The translations under genes and the position numbers were made by a program. The notes under the pieces are model-generated. The model ran no database searches. It saw only the letters and a list, made by a program, of their open reading frames with translations, and was not told the origin of the DNA. A stretch of DNA of 64,000 nt from Trebouxia sp. TZW2008 (taxonomy: Eukaryota > Chlorophyta > Trebouxiophyceae > Trebouxiales > Trebouxiaceae): positions 34,809 through 98,808 of the forward strand of contig BDIU01000316.1 in the NCBI GenBank assembly GCA_002118135.1. The letters are read 5' to 3'. Of the stretch, positions 47,801 to 59,500 are shown piece after piece. The stretch's first letter is position 1. Each line of letters opens with the position of its first letter.

Positions 47801-50800
47801 CATGCGCAATACAAGATTGCAGTTATCGCATGCTGAGAACACTGCCCTATCTTGTAGGTAAAGCCATGGAGGAATATGCAGTCACCCTTCTCTGGTATCA
47901 GGCCTCATGCTTTTGCGTTTGGGCCCACTCCCTCCAAGAGTCCTACTGGTGGGGCACTCTCCAACAGCCCTGCCGCCAGGGCGTTTCCAAAGAGCCCTCT
48001 GACTGGGTCATCCCCAGACAGCCCAGCCAGGTCATTCTCAGACAGCCCTGCAGGTGGGGCACTGCCACAACTGAGCCCAGTCTCCAGTCCTGCTGAGCAG
48101 GCGAGCACCAAAAGGAATGCTGGCAAGACTACAGGCAGTGGGCTGACTGCTGTGAGACTGGCGCTGAAGCAGAAGGTACCTGCAGTTCTGGGACCCACAC
48201 ACTTGACAATACCTCACACATACAATGGGGCGACATGATGTAACATTGTTGCTGGGTAATGCATGAGGCGAATCACACCAGAGAGCGTGTCCAGAGCAAA
48301 CTCAAGCAGATGTCTGAGCTTGTGATGCTTGTTTGATATGTCACTGTCAAACATGTAAGGGATGCCCTGTGTTGTACTTGACATATACATTACGTTCTTT
48401 TCAAAATGCATACAGATCTGTAGCATACCAGTGTTCAGTCAGGCGTTGCATGAATACATGCCTGGCGCTTGTTCAGAGTCCGTTGTCATTCTCACTTGAC
48501 TCAGCAATTGCCCTTGAGCTGTCACTTATTGCTGACTGCTTTAAGGTCAGGAGCTGCCTTTTGACACCTAAGGACACAGCTACTTCTTCTTCTCCCTTGT
48601 CACAGCTGACTGACATCACTTGTCATGGCAATATGCAGGCTGTCCAGGAGAGCACAGCAAGGAAGCAGGGCAGGCTGCCTGCTACCTTGGAGCAAACCCC
48701 CGCTCCCTCAGCCTATCCATCAACCACCACCAAGACCACCTTCGCCAGTGAGGCACCATTCACCTCGCCTGTCACTGCCATCAAGGCTAAGTTCACCCCT
48801 AAGGGACCATTCACCTCACCTGTGACTGTCACTAAGGCCAAGTTCATTCCAGATGGACCCGTCACATCCCCTTTGACTACCTCCAAGGCCAAGTTCAGCC
48901 CAGATGGACCTTATGTCTCCTCTGTGACTCTTTCACCATTCAGCAACGGCAACGTGGCAGTTTCCCCAAGTGCAATGGCCTCGCCTCCATCATGTATCAA
49001 CTTCTCCTTTTTCAGCCCAGTGTTTGAATCCGCTGTCCGTCCACTCAAGCCTGCCATGGGCAGCTCAGAAGGCAAGCAGGTTGCAGTTAAGGCGCCATGC
49101 ACTATTGTAACACCAGCAAGCAGCAATGGCAAGGGAGCAGCCAGGAGTGACGCAGTTGCCACTTTCTCATCAAGGCAGGGTGCGTCTAGCCCCAGGGGCA
49201 AGGGCTTCTCTGCAGGGGCAGCCCTCCGCAGCCCCCTCAGCCAGGTGCCAAGGGCCTTCTCTGGAAGAGCTGTTCCCCGCAGCCCTCTCAGCCCGTTGGC
49301 CAAGGTCAAGGACTTCTTTGGGGGAGCAGGCCCTCGCAGCCCTCTCAGCCCCAACCACAGGGGCTTCTCTCAAGGGGCATTCCCCCGCAGCCCTCTGAGC
49401 CCGGTGTTCAACAGCAGCCCTCTGCTGACTCATGTGGCAAGCCCCAACCAGGTGACTATTACAAAAACTAATCTGTGACAGCTTGATACTCTTGGCTAGT
49501 GCATGCTGAAGTCCTGTGAGGTTACGTCAAGAAATGAGGCATCAACCAAAAACCCGCTGCACAGGTGGTATGTATGGCACTCAAATGAGTATTTGGGTCA
49601 GCTTTTGGGCTGTACAATCCATGCAAACGGCATGTGTGCCGCCAATTGCGCCTTGCTGCTGCAAGTTGAGCCTCACAATCATTGCTAGGGTCGCCAAACC
49701 TGCACCAACCTGTTCCGGGGCTCATAGGCAGCCTTCGCGTTTCATGAAGTTGAAAACGATGATGAAATGCTTGTTTCGTATGCAGGTTGGTGTGACTTGG
49801 TTTGTTGACCTACTTGCTGGATGCAATTGATAGAGAACTTACATGATGACTCGCAGGGTATGGCTGGCAAGGAGAACAGCGACCCTGCTGTTGGCATACC
49901 CTTCTCAGGGTTCTGCCCTCACCCACAGTCCATCAACAACAGCCTCGTCATGCCCAGATGTCAGAGCATGACCCCATCAGCGCCTTCCCCTCTCAACCCC
50001 TCCCCCACACAGGCGCTGGGCCCTTTCCAGTTCCTGTTCAAGCCGTTTGCAAAACTGTGGGTGCCCAGTGCTGCCCTCACCCCAGCCAAGGACACACTCA
50101 CGGACGATGAGATGGTTTACAGCCCCTTAGGTGAGGCAAGGGAAGATGCCTCGACAGCCAAAGCAAGCATCGCCATCAACCATGCAACACTCATGGATGA
50201 TGAGACAGTGTGCAGTCTCTTAGGCAAGGCCAGGCAGATTGCCTTGACCACCAATACAGGCATCACCAGCAGCAGCCATGCTATAATCAAGGCTGCTTTT
50301 GTGCACACAGAGGCGCCTGTGGCAAGCAGCCCCGTCAGTAGCTCACCAATTCAAGTGAGGTCAGCAGTGTCAACAGGCAGCATCCACAGGGAGGCATCTT
50401 CAGTTAGCTGGGATAGCGCCTCAAAGGTCACAGGTTCAGCCTCAGTACAGGTAGACAGCAGCCCATCTGGCAGTGCTGACATGGGCAGGGTTCTGCAGGT
50501 GGTGAACTCTGCTGCAGTGCAGATCAACAGCTGTAACAGTGCCAGTGCTGACATGGGCTCAGTCCCAAGGATAAAGACTTCATACACAAGAGAGGCAGCC
50601 AGCAGCACAACTGTCAGGGCTGACATGGGGACGGCCTCAGCGCAGGCAGGCGCTGCAAGCAGGCCACCTCGCTCAGCTGCCACTGGTGCCACAGCCCGCA
50701 CCAAGCAGGTCACCAGCAACTCTGCCACAGCTGGAAGAGTTTGTGCCACAGCCAGGAGAAATGGTGGCATGGCAGGAAGAGTTGGTGCCACAGCTGCTTC

Positions 50801-51477
50801 CCTTCAGCTCACGCCAGGCGGGCCAGCCCCACACAGGCTGCCACAACTGTGGCATCCTGCAGGACACGCAGCCAAACTGCTGCACAGAGGCATGCCGCAG
50901 CTGCTGGCAGCAGCAATAGCCTGACCACTTCAACAGGCTCTGCTGCCACTGCTGTACCAGTGGCCACAGCTGTGGAGGGCCAGACTGCAGCTCGAGTTGA
51001 GGCAGAGACCACTGCACGTGTCCCAAGGACACGTACCCAGGCTGCAGAGGAGCGCCACAGACTGCGTTTGCTGCAGTCCAGGTCAGTCAACAGACCTTGG
51101 ACACTAATTTCTTGTCACAAAACTAACTCATGACATTTTGCGTACGCTGTGCACCTGTGTGGCTGTATCTGAAGAGAGTGACAACAGTTCATGATGGTGT
51201 GGCGTTGCTAAATATGACAAAGGGCAGCCAAATGTGAAAAGCTGCAGCTTTTGTACAGTGCCTCATCATGACTGGCGTTGAGATGCCACTGCTGGTGTCA
51301 TAGGCATTGTTTACCAGTCAAGATGCTGTGAGCAAGTGAATGCCAGGCTGTGCAATCATCTCATCGTGCTGATTTGGTGATTGCAGGGAAGCGGCAGGAC
51401 AGTCAGTGAAGGGTAATGCAAGGAACGGCAGCTCAGGTGGATCACGCCCTGGCAGACAAGCAGGGAGCAGGGCGTGA
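41882..51477 (+). CDS. Coiled-coil protein with S/T-P-rich tail and KEN motif, family not recognised
   Basis: Exons 41882..41971, 42059..42115, 42277..42384, 43004..43096, 43669..43776, 44243..44329, 44832..45029, 45937..46065, 46450..46623, 47412..47552, 47858..48175, 48639(or 48606)..49451, 49857..50708, ~50888..51081 and 51387..51477, about 1150 residues. The start is fixed by an in-frame TAG directly before the ATG. The N-terminal half is heptad-like coiled coil (RIGKLEVEKSSLTEEVDNL, MVESLTDQVATLQLTL) with an Asp/Glu-rich segment. From 47858 on the protein is Ser/Pro-rich, with repeated FTSPVT..KAKF units and four RSPLSP-type units, candidate proline-directed kinase sites. GKENSDP at 49866 is a KEN box, a possible APC/C degron. 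All frames are open around 50690-50920, so the join there is uncertain; the last two exons fit each other (LLQS-REAAGQS). A cell-cycle or cytoskeletal role is only an inference. Confidence 0.78.
42662..42778 (+). repeat. Frame-broken exon-like segment
   Basis: Encodes LSKESA in one frame and then LLKTLLKILQDHHNIAMDI in another, as expected of a coiled-coil exon that lost or gained bases. It has an acceptor-like start but no good donor, so it was left out of the coiled-coil gene model. It may be a dead exon or a sequencing error in a real one. Confidence 0.5.
44470..44831 (+). repeat. Tandem decayed copies of the acidic exon of the coiled-coil gene
   Basis: Three copies (starting near 44470, 44587 and 44714) precede the intact exon at 44832, with spacing of about 118-127 bp. 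Each has ACAG|GCTGTGACAAGC-like acceptor sequence and an acidic stretch ending in GATGAGTATGAT or a variant, then a CTGCAGTACTCA-like word. The units follow each other with little or no recognisable donor between them. Confidence 0.88.
45550..45850 (+). repeat. Decayed copies of the coiled-coil gene exon at 45937
   Basis: Three stretches (near 45590, 45690 and 45787) share the words AACATGCTCAGTGAG and, in the last, GAGCAGGTGCAGAAGCA with the intact exon (RYENMLAQLKEEVQ). Each is preceded by the CTGACTGCA(A/C)(A/C)CTGA(A/G)A intron word. They lie upstream of the intact copy. Confidence 0.85.
46680..46845 (+). repeat. Two decayed copies of the 3' edge of the exon ending at 46623
   Basis: The exon end CTGAACTGCAAGACCCAG|GTAACC is repeated at about 46714-46740 (TTGGACTGCAAGACCCAGGT) and 46820-46842 (TGGACTGCATGACCCAGGTA). 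Both retain the AG|GT donor and lie downstream in the intron. The spacing is about 110 bp. Confidence 0.88.
47058..47300 (+). repeat. Three decayed copies of the 5' edge of the exon at 47412
   Basis: Starts at 47058, 47144 and 47258 share AG|GAGGTGAGCATGCTGCAG-like sequence and the GTGGCTGGTG word with the intact exon (EVSMLQQQVAGATAQTAAL). Each sits after a CAG or AAG acceptor. Confidence 0.88.
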
Positions 51478-52169
51478 AGAATGTGTGCTTGGCATATGGA
51501 CAATGTCTGGAAACATCACCTCTTTGTCTTTGTTAAGCACAAGCACAACAGTGCCATGACTGCTGACCAATTGTATCCTGTATGCATATGCTATGATGCT
51601 GTGTGCAAGCTCTACTGATCTTTGCCGCAGTCTTGAGTTGTGTAAATTGACACGAGTCTAGGTCGACCAGTCATGTCTCTCCGAAAGCTGATCAAGATTT
51701 GAAACTGCCTTGGGCATGAAGCCACTTGTGGAATGATACTGCGGCAAATGTCAGGTTGAGACACTTGATTCAACTATTGAGCTGCAAAACACATGGCTTC
51801 AAAGCAGTACTATGCCGCTAGATGGAAGCACTATTTTGATGACAGATGCTTCTACAGCAGAGGCTAAAGTATACATATAACCCAAGCCTTCCAGCACAGC
51901 TGCACTCCTGAACCAAGTGTAGACATCACAAACCAGCAGCATGCGGAGGCACATGCACACAGTCTAGCTGCACTTGAGCCTGCCAAACCCTGGACTGCCT
52001 CTACAGACAGTGACCCCTGTCATGGCGCTTAATAACTTGGACGTTTCTTATTTTTCTGTCAGATGTTCTGCAGCACACACAAGCTGTGGGTACGCATCCA
52101 TTGATGTGGTTGCCCTGATGATGGACTGACTTCGCTCTGGCAAAAAACATGAAATCAAACATGATAAAA
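51478..52169. other. Convergent intergenic region
   Basis: Lies between the 3' ends of the coiled-coil gene (+) and the first GHR-like gene (-). No supported gene or repeat seen; presumably both 3' UTRs. Confidence 0.5.
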
Positions 52170-55100
52170 TCATTGCTTGAAAGAGTAACTGAGCTCTGGG
52201 CCCAGAGGCACAATGTTGGTGCCATGACGTCCGAAGTAACCCTTCTTGCAGTGCTCAATGTTCGAGGCCTCTGCCACTCCTGGCAGACTGTAGAAGTCCA
52301 TCATCCATCGCTGCATTAGACACACATCATTGCATACCAAAATCCCTAACAACACTTAGTCAATCATCATACGCTTTTTATTGATGGAACTTGCAACATA
52401 TGTGAGATGTGCAGAGCATGTTGCGCTGCTGTGTCTGCAGACATGTCATAAACTCAGAAGTACACAAAAGCAATGCATGCCCTGGTTGCTGCAATGCAGT
52501 GGTATTCAAGCGCTGATGACAGAATGCAAGGCATGATACCGTCTGGTGAAGCATGCATCACAGGAGTATGATGGACACGCAGAATGCGGCAAATGCAATC
52601 AGCTTTGTCAGCTGGCAGACTAGAGCATGTCAACTAGTTTGTGTCCCTCTATGCCTTGCATAGCTTGAGCTGAGTTCAGGCCTGCACCTGCAAGTTTGGG
52701 TAGCTTTCTACAATCATAGCACGGTCCAAGAGGAAGCGCAAGCAGTAAACATGATCGAAGCGGAAGATGGGCGGGAACAGGCGTACATCTGCTTCACTCA
52801 ACCTGTCACCCAGCAGAAACCTGCATGCACAGTCAACATTGCATCATACACCGTATGGTAGGTGTGTGTCAATCTGTGCTAGTTGTGCACTGCATGTCTC
52901 ATTTCCGTTCAAGTCATGCCGCAGTGCATGAAGGTGGACTGAAGGAAAGTGCTTGAAACAATGCTCAACACATGTCATGCCTGATCAAGCAAAGTGGCTG
53001 GCATTCAAAACACAGTCTCTGCCATAAACAGCAAAAGTCAATTTATTCAAAACCTCGGGGACTGAGCCAGATGTGGCTCATCAACCAATGCAGACATCTC
53101 AGTGATGATAAGACTCACTTGCGTTTGCTGAGTATGAGCTCAGCTCTGTCAAGTGCCAGGAAGAATTTCTTGTAAGCAGCTTCATAGGCAAGCTGTGCTG
53201 AGGCAAAGCCAGCCTTATAGGCTCCATTGGCCATGTCATCATACACCCAGCTATTGATGTCCTCCAGCTGCTGCAACTGCTGTGGATCTTTAGGGATGAG
53301 ACTTGGTGCTTTTGGTCCATGCAATGCCTGCAGGAATGAGCTGCATCTTTTCATTTGACTGCTGCAAAGTGCGGCCTGCAAGTGCTTGCGTTTGTGACTT
53401 CAACATGGATGACATGAGCAAAGCTGTCAACAGCTGGATGTACCCAGATATTGCTATACTACACAGCTTGCGGGGACCGTGCAGATGACTATGCATAGAA
53501 GCTGGACAGCAAGTTTAATCACACTCATGCAGAGGACTGTTGCAATTTTCTGTGACACCTTATGCTTGAAGTTTCCAGAGGCGTGCTTCTTGCCCGGCTT
53601 GATTTTGCTTGACAACCCAGGAACGACATGACCCACAGCAATTTGTGTGTGGGTCTGATGTTGGTCACAAGCCAAAAACAATGTGTTATCAGCAGCAAAG
53701 GGTGTGATTTGAAAGCCTGACCTGACACTCTGTGGCAAACATGCGCACTATGTCTGCTGATTCATTGTTGACTATTGTCATTGTCTTCTTGTCAAAAAGG
53801 ATGGGCACTGACTTCTCCTCTGAGTTGTGCTTCTCGTACAGCTCTCGTATGAACTGCAGGCCGCCATTCGCAGTGTCAGCAGTGCAGCCTTGGACTTCTG
53901 GCTTGAACTGCCACCCCCTATCGGGATGCCGCTGGTAGAATAGCACGTCCATACTGATGCTGTCTTGCATGCCCAACAACGCTCTGGCCAGTACAGTCCT
54001 GCGACAGGCAAGGAAGCTCTTGCTAAGGCTTTCTGGTTGCATGCTTTTGCCAGCACCTGTTATGATGTCAGCAGTGCAGTCTGGGACCTCTGGCTTGAAT
54101 TGCCAACCCCTATCAGGGTGCCTCTGGTAGAACAACACATCCATGCTGATGCTGTCTTGCATGCCCAACAAAGCTCTTGCCAGCACAGTCCTGCATGAAA
54201 TGACGGTGTCAGCAGCTGTCAGGGTGAGGAGTTGGCACATGCTGATGGTGTGTTGCATGCCCAGTAGTGCTCTGGCCAACTCTGTACCGCAATCTGCTAG
54301 GTAGCAATTTCCCCTGTCAGGATGTCGCTGATACGACAGCACATTTATGCTGATGCTATCTTGCATGCCTGGCAACGCTCTAGCTAGTACAGTCCTGCAT
54401 TGAAGGACACTGTCAATAGCTGTCACGGTGATGACATGTCATATGCTGATGGTGTGTTGCACGTTCAGTAGTGCTCTGGCCAATACAGTCCTACCACCAT
54501 CAAAGCAGCAAATTCAGGACTCCTGGTTCAAATTGCCAGCCCCTGTCAGGATGTCGCTGATACGACAGCACATCCATGCTGATGCTGTCTTGCCTGCTCA
54601 GCAAGACTTTGGCTCACACAGTCCTGCAAGACACCAGGCTCAAGTGTAATAGCTGCTTGCATGAGCCTGCCAAAACCACTTGGAAAAGTGGTTGATAGAG
54701 CAGCATGTCCATGCTGATGCAGTCTTGCATACCCAACCAAGCTCTGGCCTGTGCAGTCCTGCAGTCACCCTGGCAGCCCTTTGTGACAACTTGATGACCA
54801 TGCATTCGCAGTGTCAGCAGTGCAGCCTGGGGCCTCTGGCTTGGCCTACCACTCCCTGACAGGATGCCGCTGAAAGAATAGCACGTCCATGCTGATGCTG
54901 TCTTGCAGGTCAAGAAAGCTCTGGCCAGTACAGTCCTGCCACAGGCAAGGAGAATCTTCGTTATACTTTGACGATTCCTTGCAAGGAGTTCATCAGCATC
55001 TGTTATGGCGTCAGCAGTACAGCCTGGGGCCTCTGGCTTGGCCTAACACTCCCTGACAGGATGCCGCTACCAAGACAGTACACCCATGCTGATGCTGACT

Positions 55101-55690
55101 TGAATGCAAAACAGTGCTCTGGCCAGGACAGGTCTACAGTCACCCAGGCAGCTTTTGATTCATCTTTTGACACGATGCATAGGCAAGACTTGCTGCAGCT
55201 GAACAGGCAGCTATATCTTGTGTCTTGACAACAATGCACCACATTGCATGCTGGCAGGTGTGACTGTCAGACAGATGCAGTGCCTGAGGGACAGATTTTT
55301 GCTGGCAAGCAATGTTACAGCGAATGCAAGGGCAGACCTGTGACACCAGGGGCGGGTGGTGCCCCTGTACAGGTGATAGCGCCCTGCCTCAGCTTTGTAG
55401 TCACTGCTGCCATCAGCCTTGATCCAATTGCGGTGGCCACTCACCTTCCGCACAAAGACTTCTGTGCTTGAGGTATAGACTATTACTGGCAAGAATGGTT
55501 GCAGTAGCATGCAGTGAAAGGGCAGATTTTGAAGGACTGACCTGTGACACCAGGGGCAGTTATTGGCCACGTACAGATGATAGCGCCCTGCCTCAGCCTT
55601 GTACTGACTGGTGCCATCAGCCTTGATCCAATTGCGGTGTCCACTCACCTTCCGCACAAAGGCTCCTTTGCTTGCTGTTTGCTCTGAACC
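52170..55690 (-). CDS. Glutathionyl-hydroquinone reductase-like protein, copy 1 (5' end unresolved)
   Basis: Member of the ECM4/YqjG glutathione transferase-related family that reduces glutathionyl-hydroquinones. Supported exons: (N-terminal) ~55684..55542, 53998..53722, 53327..53119, 52820..52688 and 52310..52170, with all joins in phase. The thioredoxin-fold half has GRYHLYVANNCPWCHR, where the first Cys is the expected catalytic residue, then TVLARALLGMQDSISMDVLF, HPDRGWQF, and VPILFDKKTMTIVNNESADI. The helical half has VYDDMANGAYKAGFASAQLA, LSEADVRLFPPIFRFDHVY and the C-terminal GTNIVPLGP. A second, nearer copy of the N-terminal exon (55338-55480) has RPWC instead of CPWC. The initiator ATG could not be placed. 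The long intron 53999-55541 is filled with decayed exon copies. Confidence 0.8.
53999..55140 (-). repeat. Seven decayed tandem copies of GHR copy-1 central exon
   Basis: Minus-strand copies start at 54190, 54394, 54490, 54623, 54758, 54935 and 55133; the intact exon starts at 53998. Each opens with CAG or TAG, then GACTGTACTGGCCAGAGC-like sequence and a form of CAAGACAGCATCAGCATGGA. Copies nearest the intact exon keep the HPDRGWQF codons; distant copies are shorter and more diverged. Spacing is 96-204 bp, most often about 180-200. Confidence 0.93.
55338..55480 (-). repeat. Extra copy of GHR copy-1 N-terminal exon (RPWC variant)
   Basis: Encodes FVRKVSGHRNWIKADGSS through YHLYRGTTRPWCHR with an open frame and a good donor (CACAG|GTCTGC). 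It could be spliced to the exon at 53998 in phase, but the catalytic Cys is replaced by Arg. An alternative exon or a decaying copy. Confidence 0.75.
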
Positions 55691-55729
55691 TATACAGCAC
55701 ATCAAGAGGTTTGCCACCTTCCTCACGAA

Positions 55730-55870
55730 GTGTCGTATAGTCACTGCGACCGTCAGCCTTGATCAGTTGCGGTGGCCACTCCACTTCCTCGCAAAGGTTT
55801 CTTTGCTTGGCGCCTGCTGCTCTGAGTCTACACAGCACATCATATGCTTGACAGCTGCTTTGAAGCTGCA
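55730..55870 (-). repeat. Further decayed copy of GHR copy-1 N-terminal exon
   Basis: Contains GAGTGGCCACCGCAACTGAT and GCTGACGGTCGCAGTGACTA, matching the HRNWIKADGSSDY codons, but with a lost base at the Trp codon and no CPWC part. Confidence 0.8.
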
Positions 55871-56535
55871 CAGCACACCAGAAGGTCTGTCAGCTGCTCT
55901 GAGCACAGCTGAAATTGATCAGAAGGCTCATACATGCATTCTGATGCAGTAGCCATTTCAAAACAATGTGCGATTGCGGTGGCAAGCAGATCTCTGCGCA
56001 GTGGCCTGATTTTGCTGCTAAGCCAGCACACTGTCAGTCAAACCATGGGCTGCCGAGGTTTCACACAACAAAGGTTTGCCAAGACTGCTTGAAGAAGAAG
56101 GGACACTTTGTATGACATATGAGTTGTGACAATCAGGCGCTGAGTATAACAGGGCAACTTGATTCACCTGAGGTGGAAACCTGTTGCTGATGGTTGCCGT
56201 TTGCAGCTCGCTCTGATGATGTTTCTGGAAGCCCCAGGACCCGTCTGTGAAAGGGTCCCTGCACCAAAATTTGGCACTTGTAGTCAAATGGCATACTGTA
56301 GGCTGTATTCAACACACTGAGCTTATGGGCAGCTGAGAATGCTCAGGCTGTTCAAGGTGACTCATGGTAAATATTGTATGAAGGGCCAAAAGCTCAAGCA
56401 AAGCCTGCCCTTTGGGTTGACAGGGCTGCATATTCAAACAAGAGCAAACAATGTTGCACAAATTTTCCCAATGATACATGACGGCATTCGTATCACTGCC
56501 AATGACAGATATGGAGCATGTGTGACAGATGTGTC
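55871..56535. other. Region between the two GHR-like genes
   Basis: Holds an open minus-strand stretch around 56170-56290 (SWGFQKHHQSELQTATISNR, with donor CTCAG|GTGAAT) that could be a first exon of copy 1 or a leftover exon. No ATG context decides it. The copy-1 promoter should lie here. Confidence 0.35.
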
Positions 56536-59500
56536 TCAACAAACCTTGGGATGAAAGGGTTCAGAGTTTATGGGAATCCTGTTCTTGGGATTCAGGGGGC
56601 CATGTAGGTTCATAGACATCCAGTAGCCGCTCTTGATCTGGTGCATGTTGACAGTGGACGCAATGGCTGGGTCACTGTACAGATCCTCCATAAAACCCTA
56701 TATCACAAAGGGCATAATTCACAAGACTTGATGTGCACAGTCATTTGCTACTGCTCCTGCTGCCATCCTTGATTCGGTGCATGTTCACGGTGTCTGCAAT
56801 GGCTGGGTCGCTGTACAGATCCTCCAAAGAAGCCTGCATTGCAAAGAGCACAAAATCAGTGTGAAGATGTTCATGGACATCCAGTAGCAACTCTTGATCT
56901 GGTCCATGTTGACAGTGGAAGCAATGGCTGGGTCACTGTACAGGTCCTCCATGAAGCCCTGTACAGCAATCAATAGCTCAGTGAATATCAACAAAACTTC
57001 CACTGTGAAGTAGATTGCAGCTCACAGGACTCAGCATGCAAAGTTGACCATGAATCTGGTGCATATTGGCAGGGGACACAATGGCTGAGTCAATTTACAG
57101 ATCCTCCATCAAGCCCCGCACTGCAATCGCTACATATTGACAGAGATACAGACCAAGGGACTGCAAAGGGCACAAGACTCAGCATGAACAAATGCCTGCT
57201 GCTGCTGCTGCTGCTGCTGTTGCAGGTAGCCGCTCTTGATCTGGTGCATGTTTGCAGATGCAATGGCTGGGTCACTGTACTGATCCTCCATAAAGCTCTG
57301 CAATGCAAAAGGCACCCACAACTCACACAACTTAACCTGCAGACAAACAACTAATGCTGCTGCTGCTTCTGCTGCTGCTGCTGGTGGCGGCGATGATGAT
57401 GAGCTGTGGCATAGAAGGCGGCACACTTGAGCATGCCGTGTGATGGGTGATGCAGCACGTGGGCTGTTGCAGGCTTGAGACAAACATGTCACTCACTGTG
57501 TGATGGAGCATGATGTCTGTTATATACGTGGGTAAGAACATGCTGCACCAATCCCAACTTCAATGACCAATCCAGCGTATGGGGGGGATTGAGAATAAAT
57601 AATTCGTCTGACACAGGATGGCCTATATGTATTGCATGCTTGCCGACATGTCTTAATGACAACTTGAGCGCACCTGCAAGTTGGTACAGTCTCTGATGTG
57701 CCTAATGTTGGTTTTGAAGAGGGGGTAGTAGACCACGTCAAAGCGTATCAGGGAAGCAAACAGCCTGTAGTCTGCTAGGGTTGGAGCAGGCTGGATTTGC
57801 CCATTGGGATAGTAGGGGATCAGAAAGCGTTGCCCTTCAAGCCTCTTGTCCAGCTTGTCTAAGGCTTCAAAAAGGCTTCTGCATGCTTTCTCATAGTCCT
57901 CCTGCATTCAGAAAAGTCTATTCTATCTGTTTTGCTCTATCTGCACATCCTTTTTCTGGGTTGTGCGAATCCTTACCCTATTGTGAAACATTCATTTCCT
58001 GGACGCTTTTCGTACTGTTTGCGCAGCCCTTTTGGACATTTTCTCATCCGTATCATCTGTTGCAGACTTGTTTCATGAACATGCAGTCCTTGACATGCAG
58101 AGCGGCAGAGCAGCAGGCACATGCAATCATGCAGGGTTTGCTGCTGTGTCAATGCAGTCAGCAACAGTACCCTTGTGTGAGTAAGCTCAGTGCGGTCTCC
58201 TGAATGGCGTTTGAGCAAAAAGTGCTTTTCAACCAGTGTAATGAACAGGTCACAGAGCCATGACTAAGCTTGCTGCTGATGCTGGGATGTCATTCAAGCC
58301 TTGTCATTTCTGAATCCTAATTCGTGCTACAAATTGATTCAAGCTTTCGTGTCTGCTTAAAAATCAAAATATCACAAGAGATTATCATTGTCACCTCAAA
58401 ATTACAGCATTCATTGGTCACTTTTCCTGATGATAAAATGCATGCAATGGCGGATTTGTCTCACCTGTGATTCTGCAAAACCGCATTTGTAGACGCCAAT
58501 GTTGACATGGTCATGTATGTACGTATTGAGCTCATTGATCTCTGCTTGCAACTGTTTTGGAAACAGATCAGGGCATGAAGCGTCCTGACTGATGCCATCA
58601 AACTCTGAATTGAGCATCTCCATGATTTGACCACTGTCATTGTTGACCACAGTCTGCTGTTTCTTGTCCTGCACAACAGATAACAGGAATGAATGATGCT
58701 TGATATCATACTTTGCTTAATGGGTGTGGGGCAACTCCTGTCTCACCAGGCAGGCTTGCCTTCAACATTATGTCAAGGGCATCTAATGTACAACTGTTGA
58801 AATTCAGACAAAACAAGGTTGCTTATCCTGCATACACCATTAATCGCCATTGGTCATAAAGAATTGTTATTGTAATCTTGCAAGACATTCTATTGAGCAT
58901 GTTGACTTGCATGGTTTTTGCAGTCTGTGGCTGAGCAACTGATGATGTGTCAAAAGTTGCTGTTGTGTTCAGCCGACAGGTGGACACCATGCATCCCATA
59001 TGATGCACGTCAGATCATTTCATACGACGCACGCCAACAATCCATGGCATCAGACGCATGTCATATGAAGTAGATCATGTGATGCATGTCACATGATGCA
59101 TGTCATGAAATGTATGTAGTCATTATGACACATGTCATATAATGCATGCACCATAAGGAACACAAGAAGTGCCTCACCCACAGCACGGGAACTGAGATGG
59201 TCCCAGTGAACTCAGGATTGCCCTTTTGGTAAAGCTCATACAAATTTTTGGCCTGTGGCTGCAATCCAGACTGTTCCCTGCCGCTTGAAGGGTAGTCAAC
59301 GCCACTGGTGCCTGTGGATGAGTAAACCCACCCATGCTCCAGGGTGAGTTCTGGGTTCACGTAATCAACTGTGATGGCGTCCTGCATGTTGGTTGCAGCA
59401 ATGGGATTGTGTGCCATGCAAAGAGCTGCCGTCAGCGAGAGGGAGACAAGCTGTGATCTGAGCCTGGAAAAGACGAATGTGCACACCTGTAAGCCCTTCA

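Noticed and set aside
48911..49354. Minus-strand open frame of 147 codons inside the Ser/Pro-rich exon
   Set aside because: It is the antisense of a repetitive G/C-ending coding region and contains only shadow repeats. The long antisense frame at 50351-50791 is rejected for the same reason.
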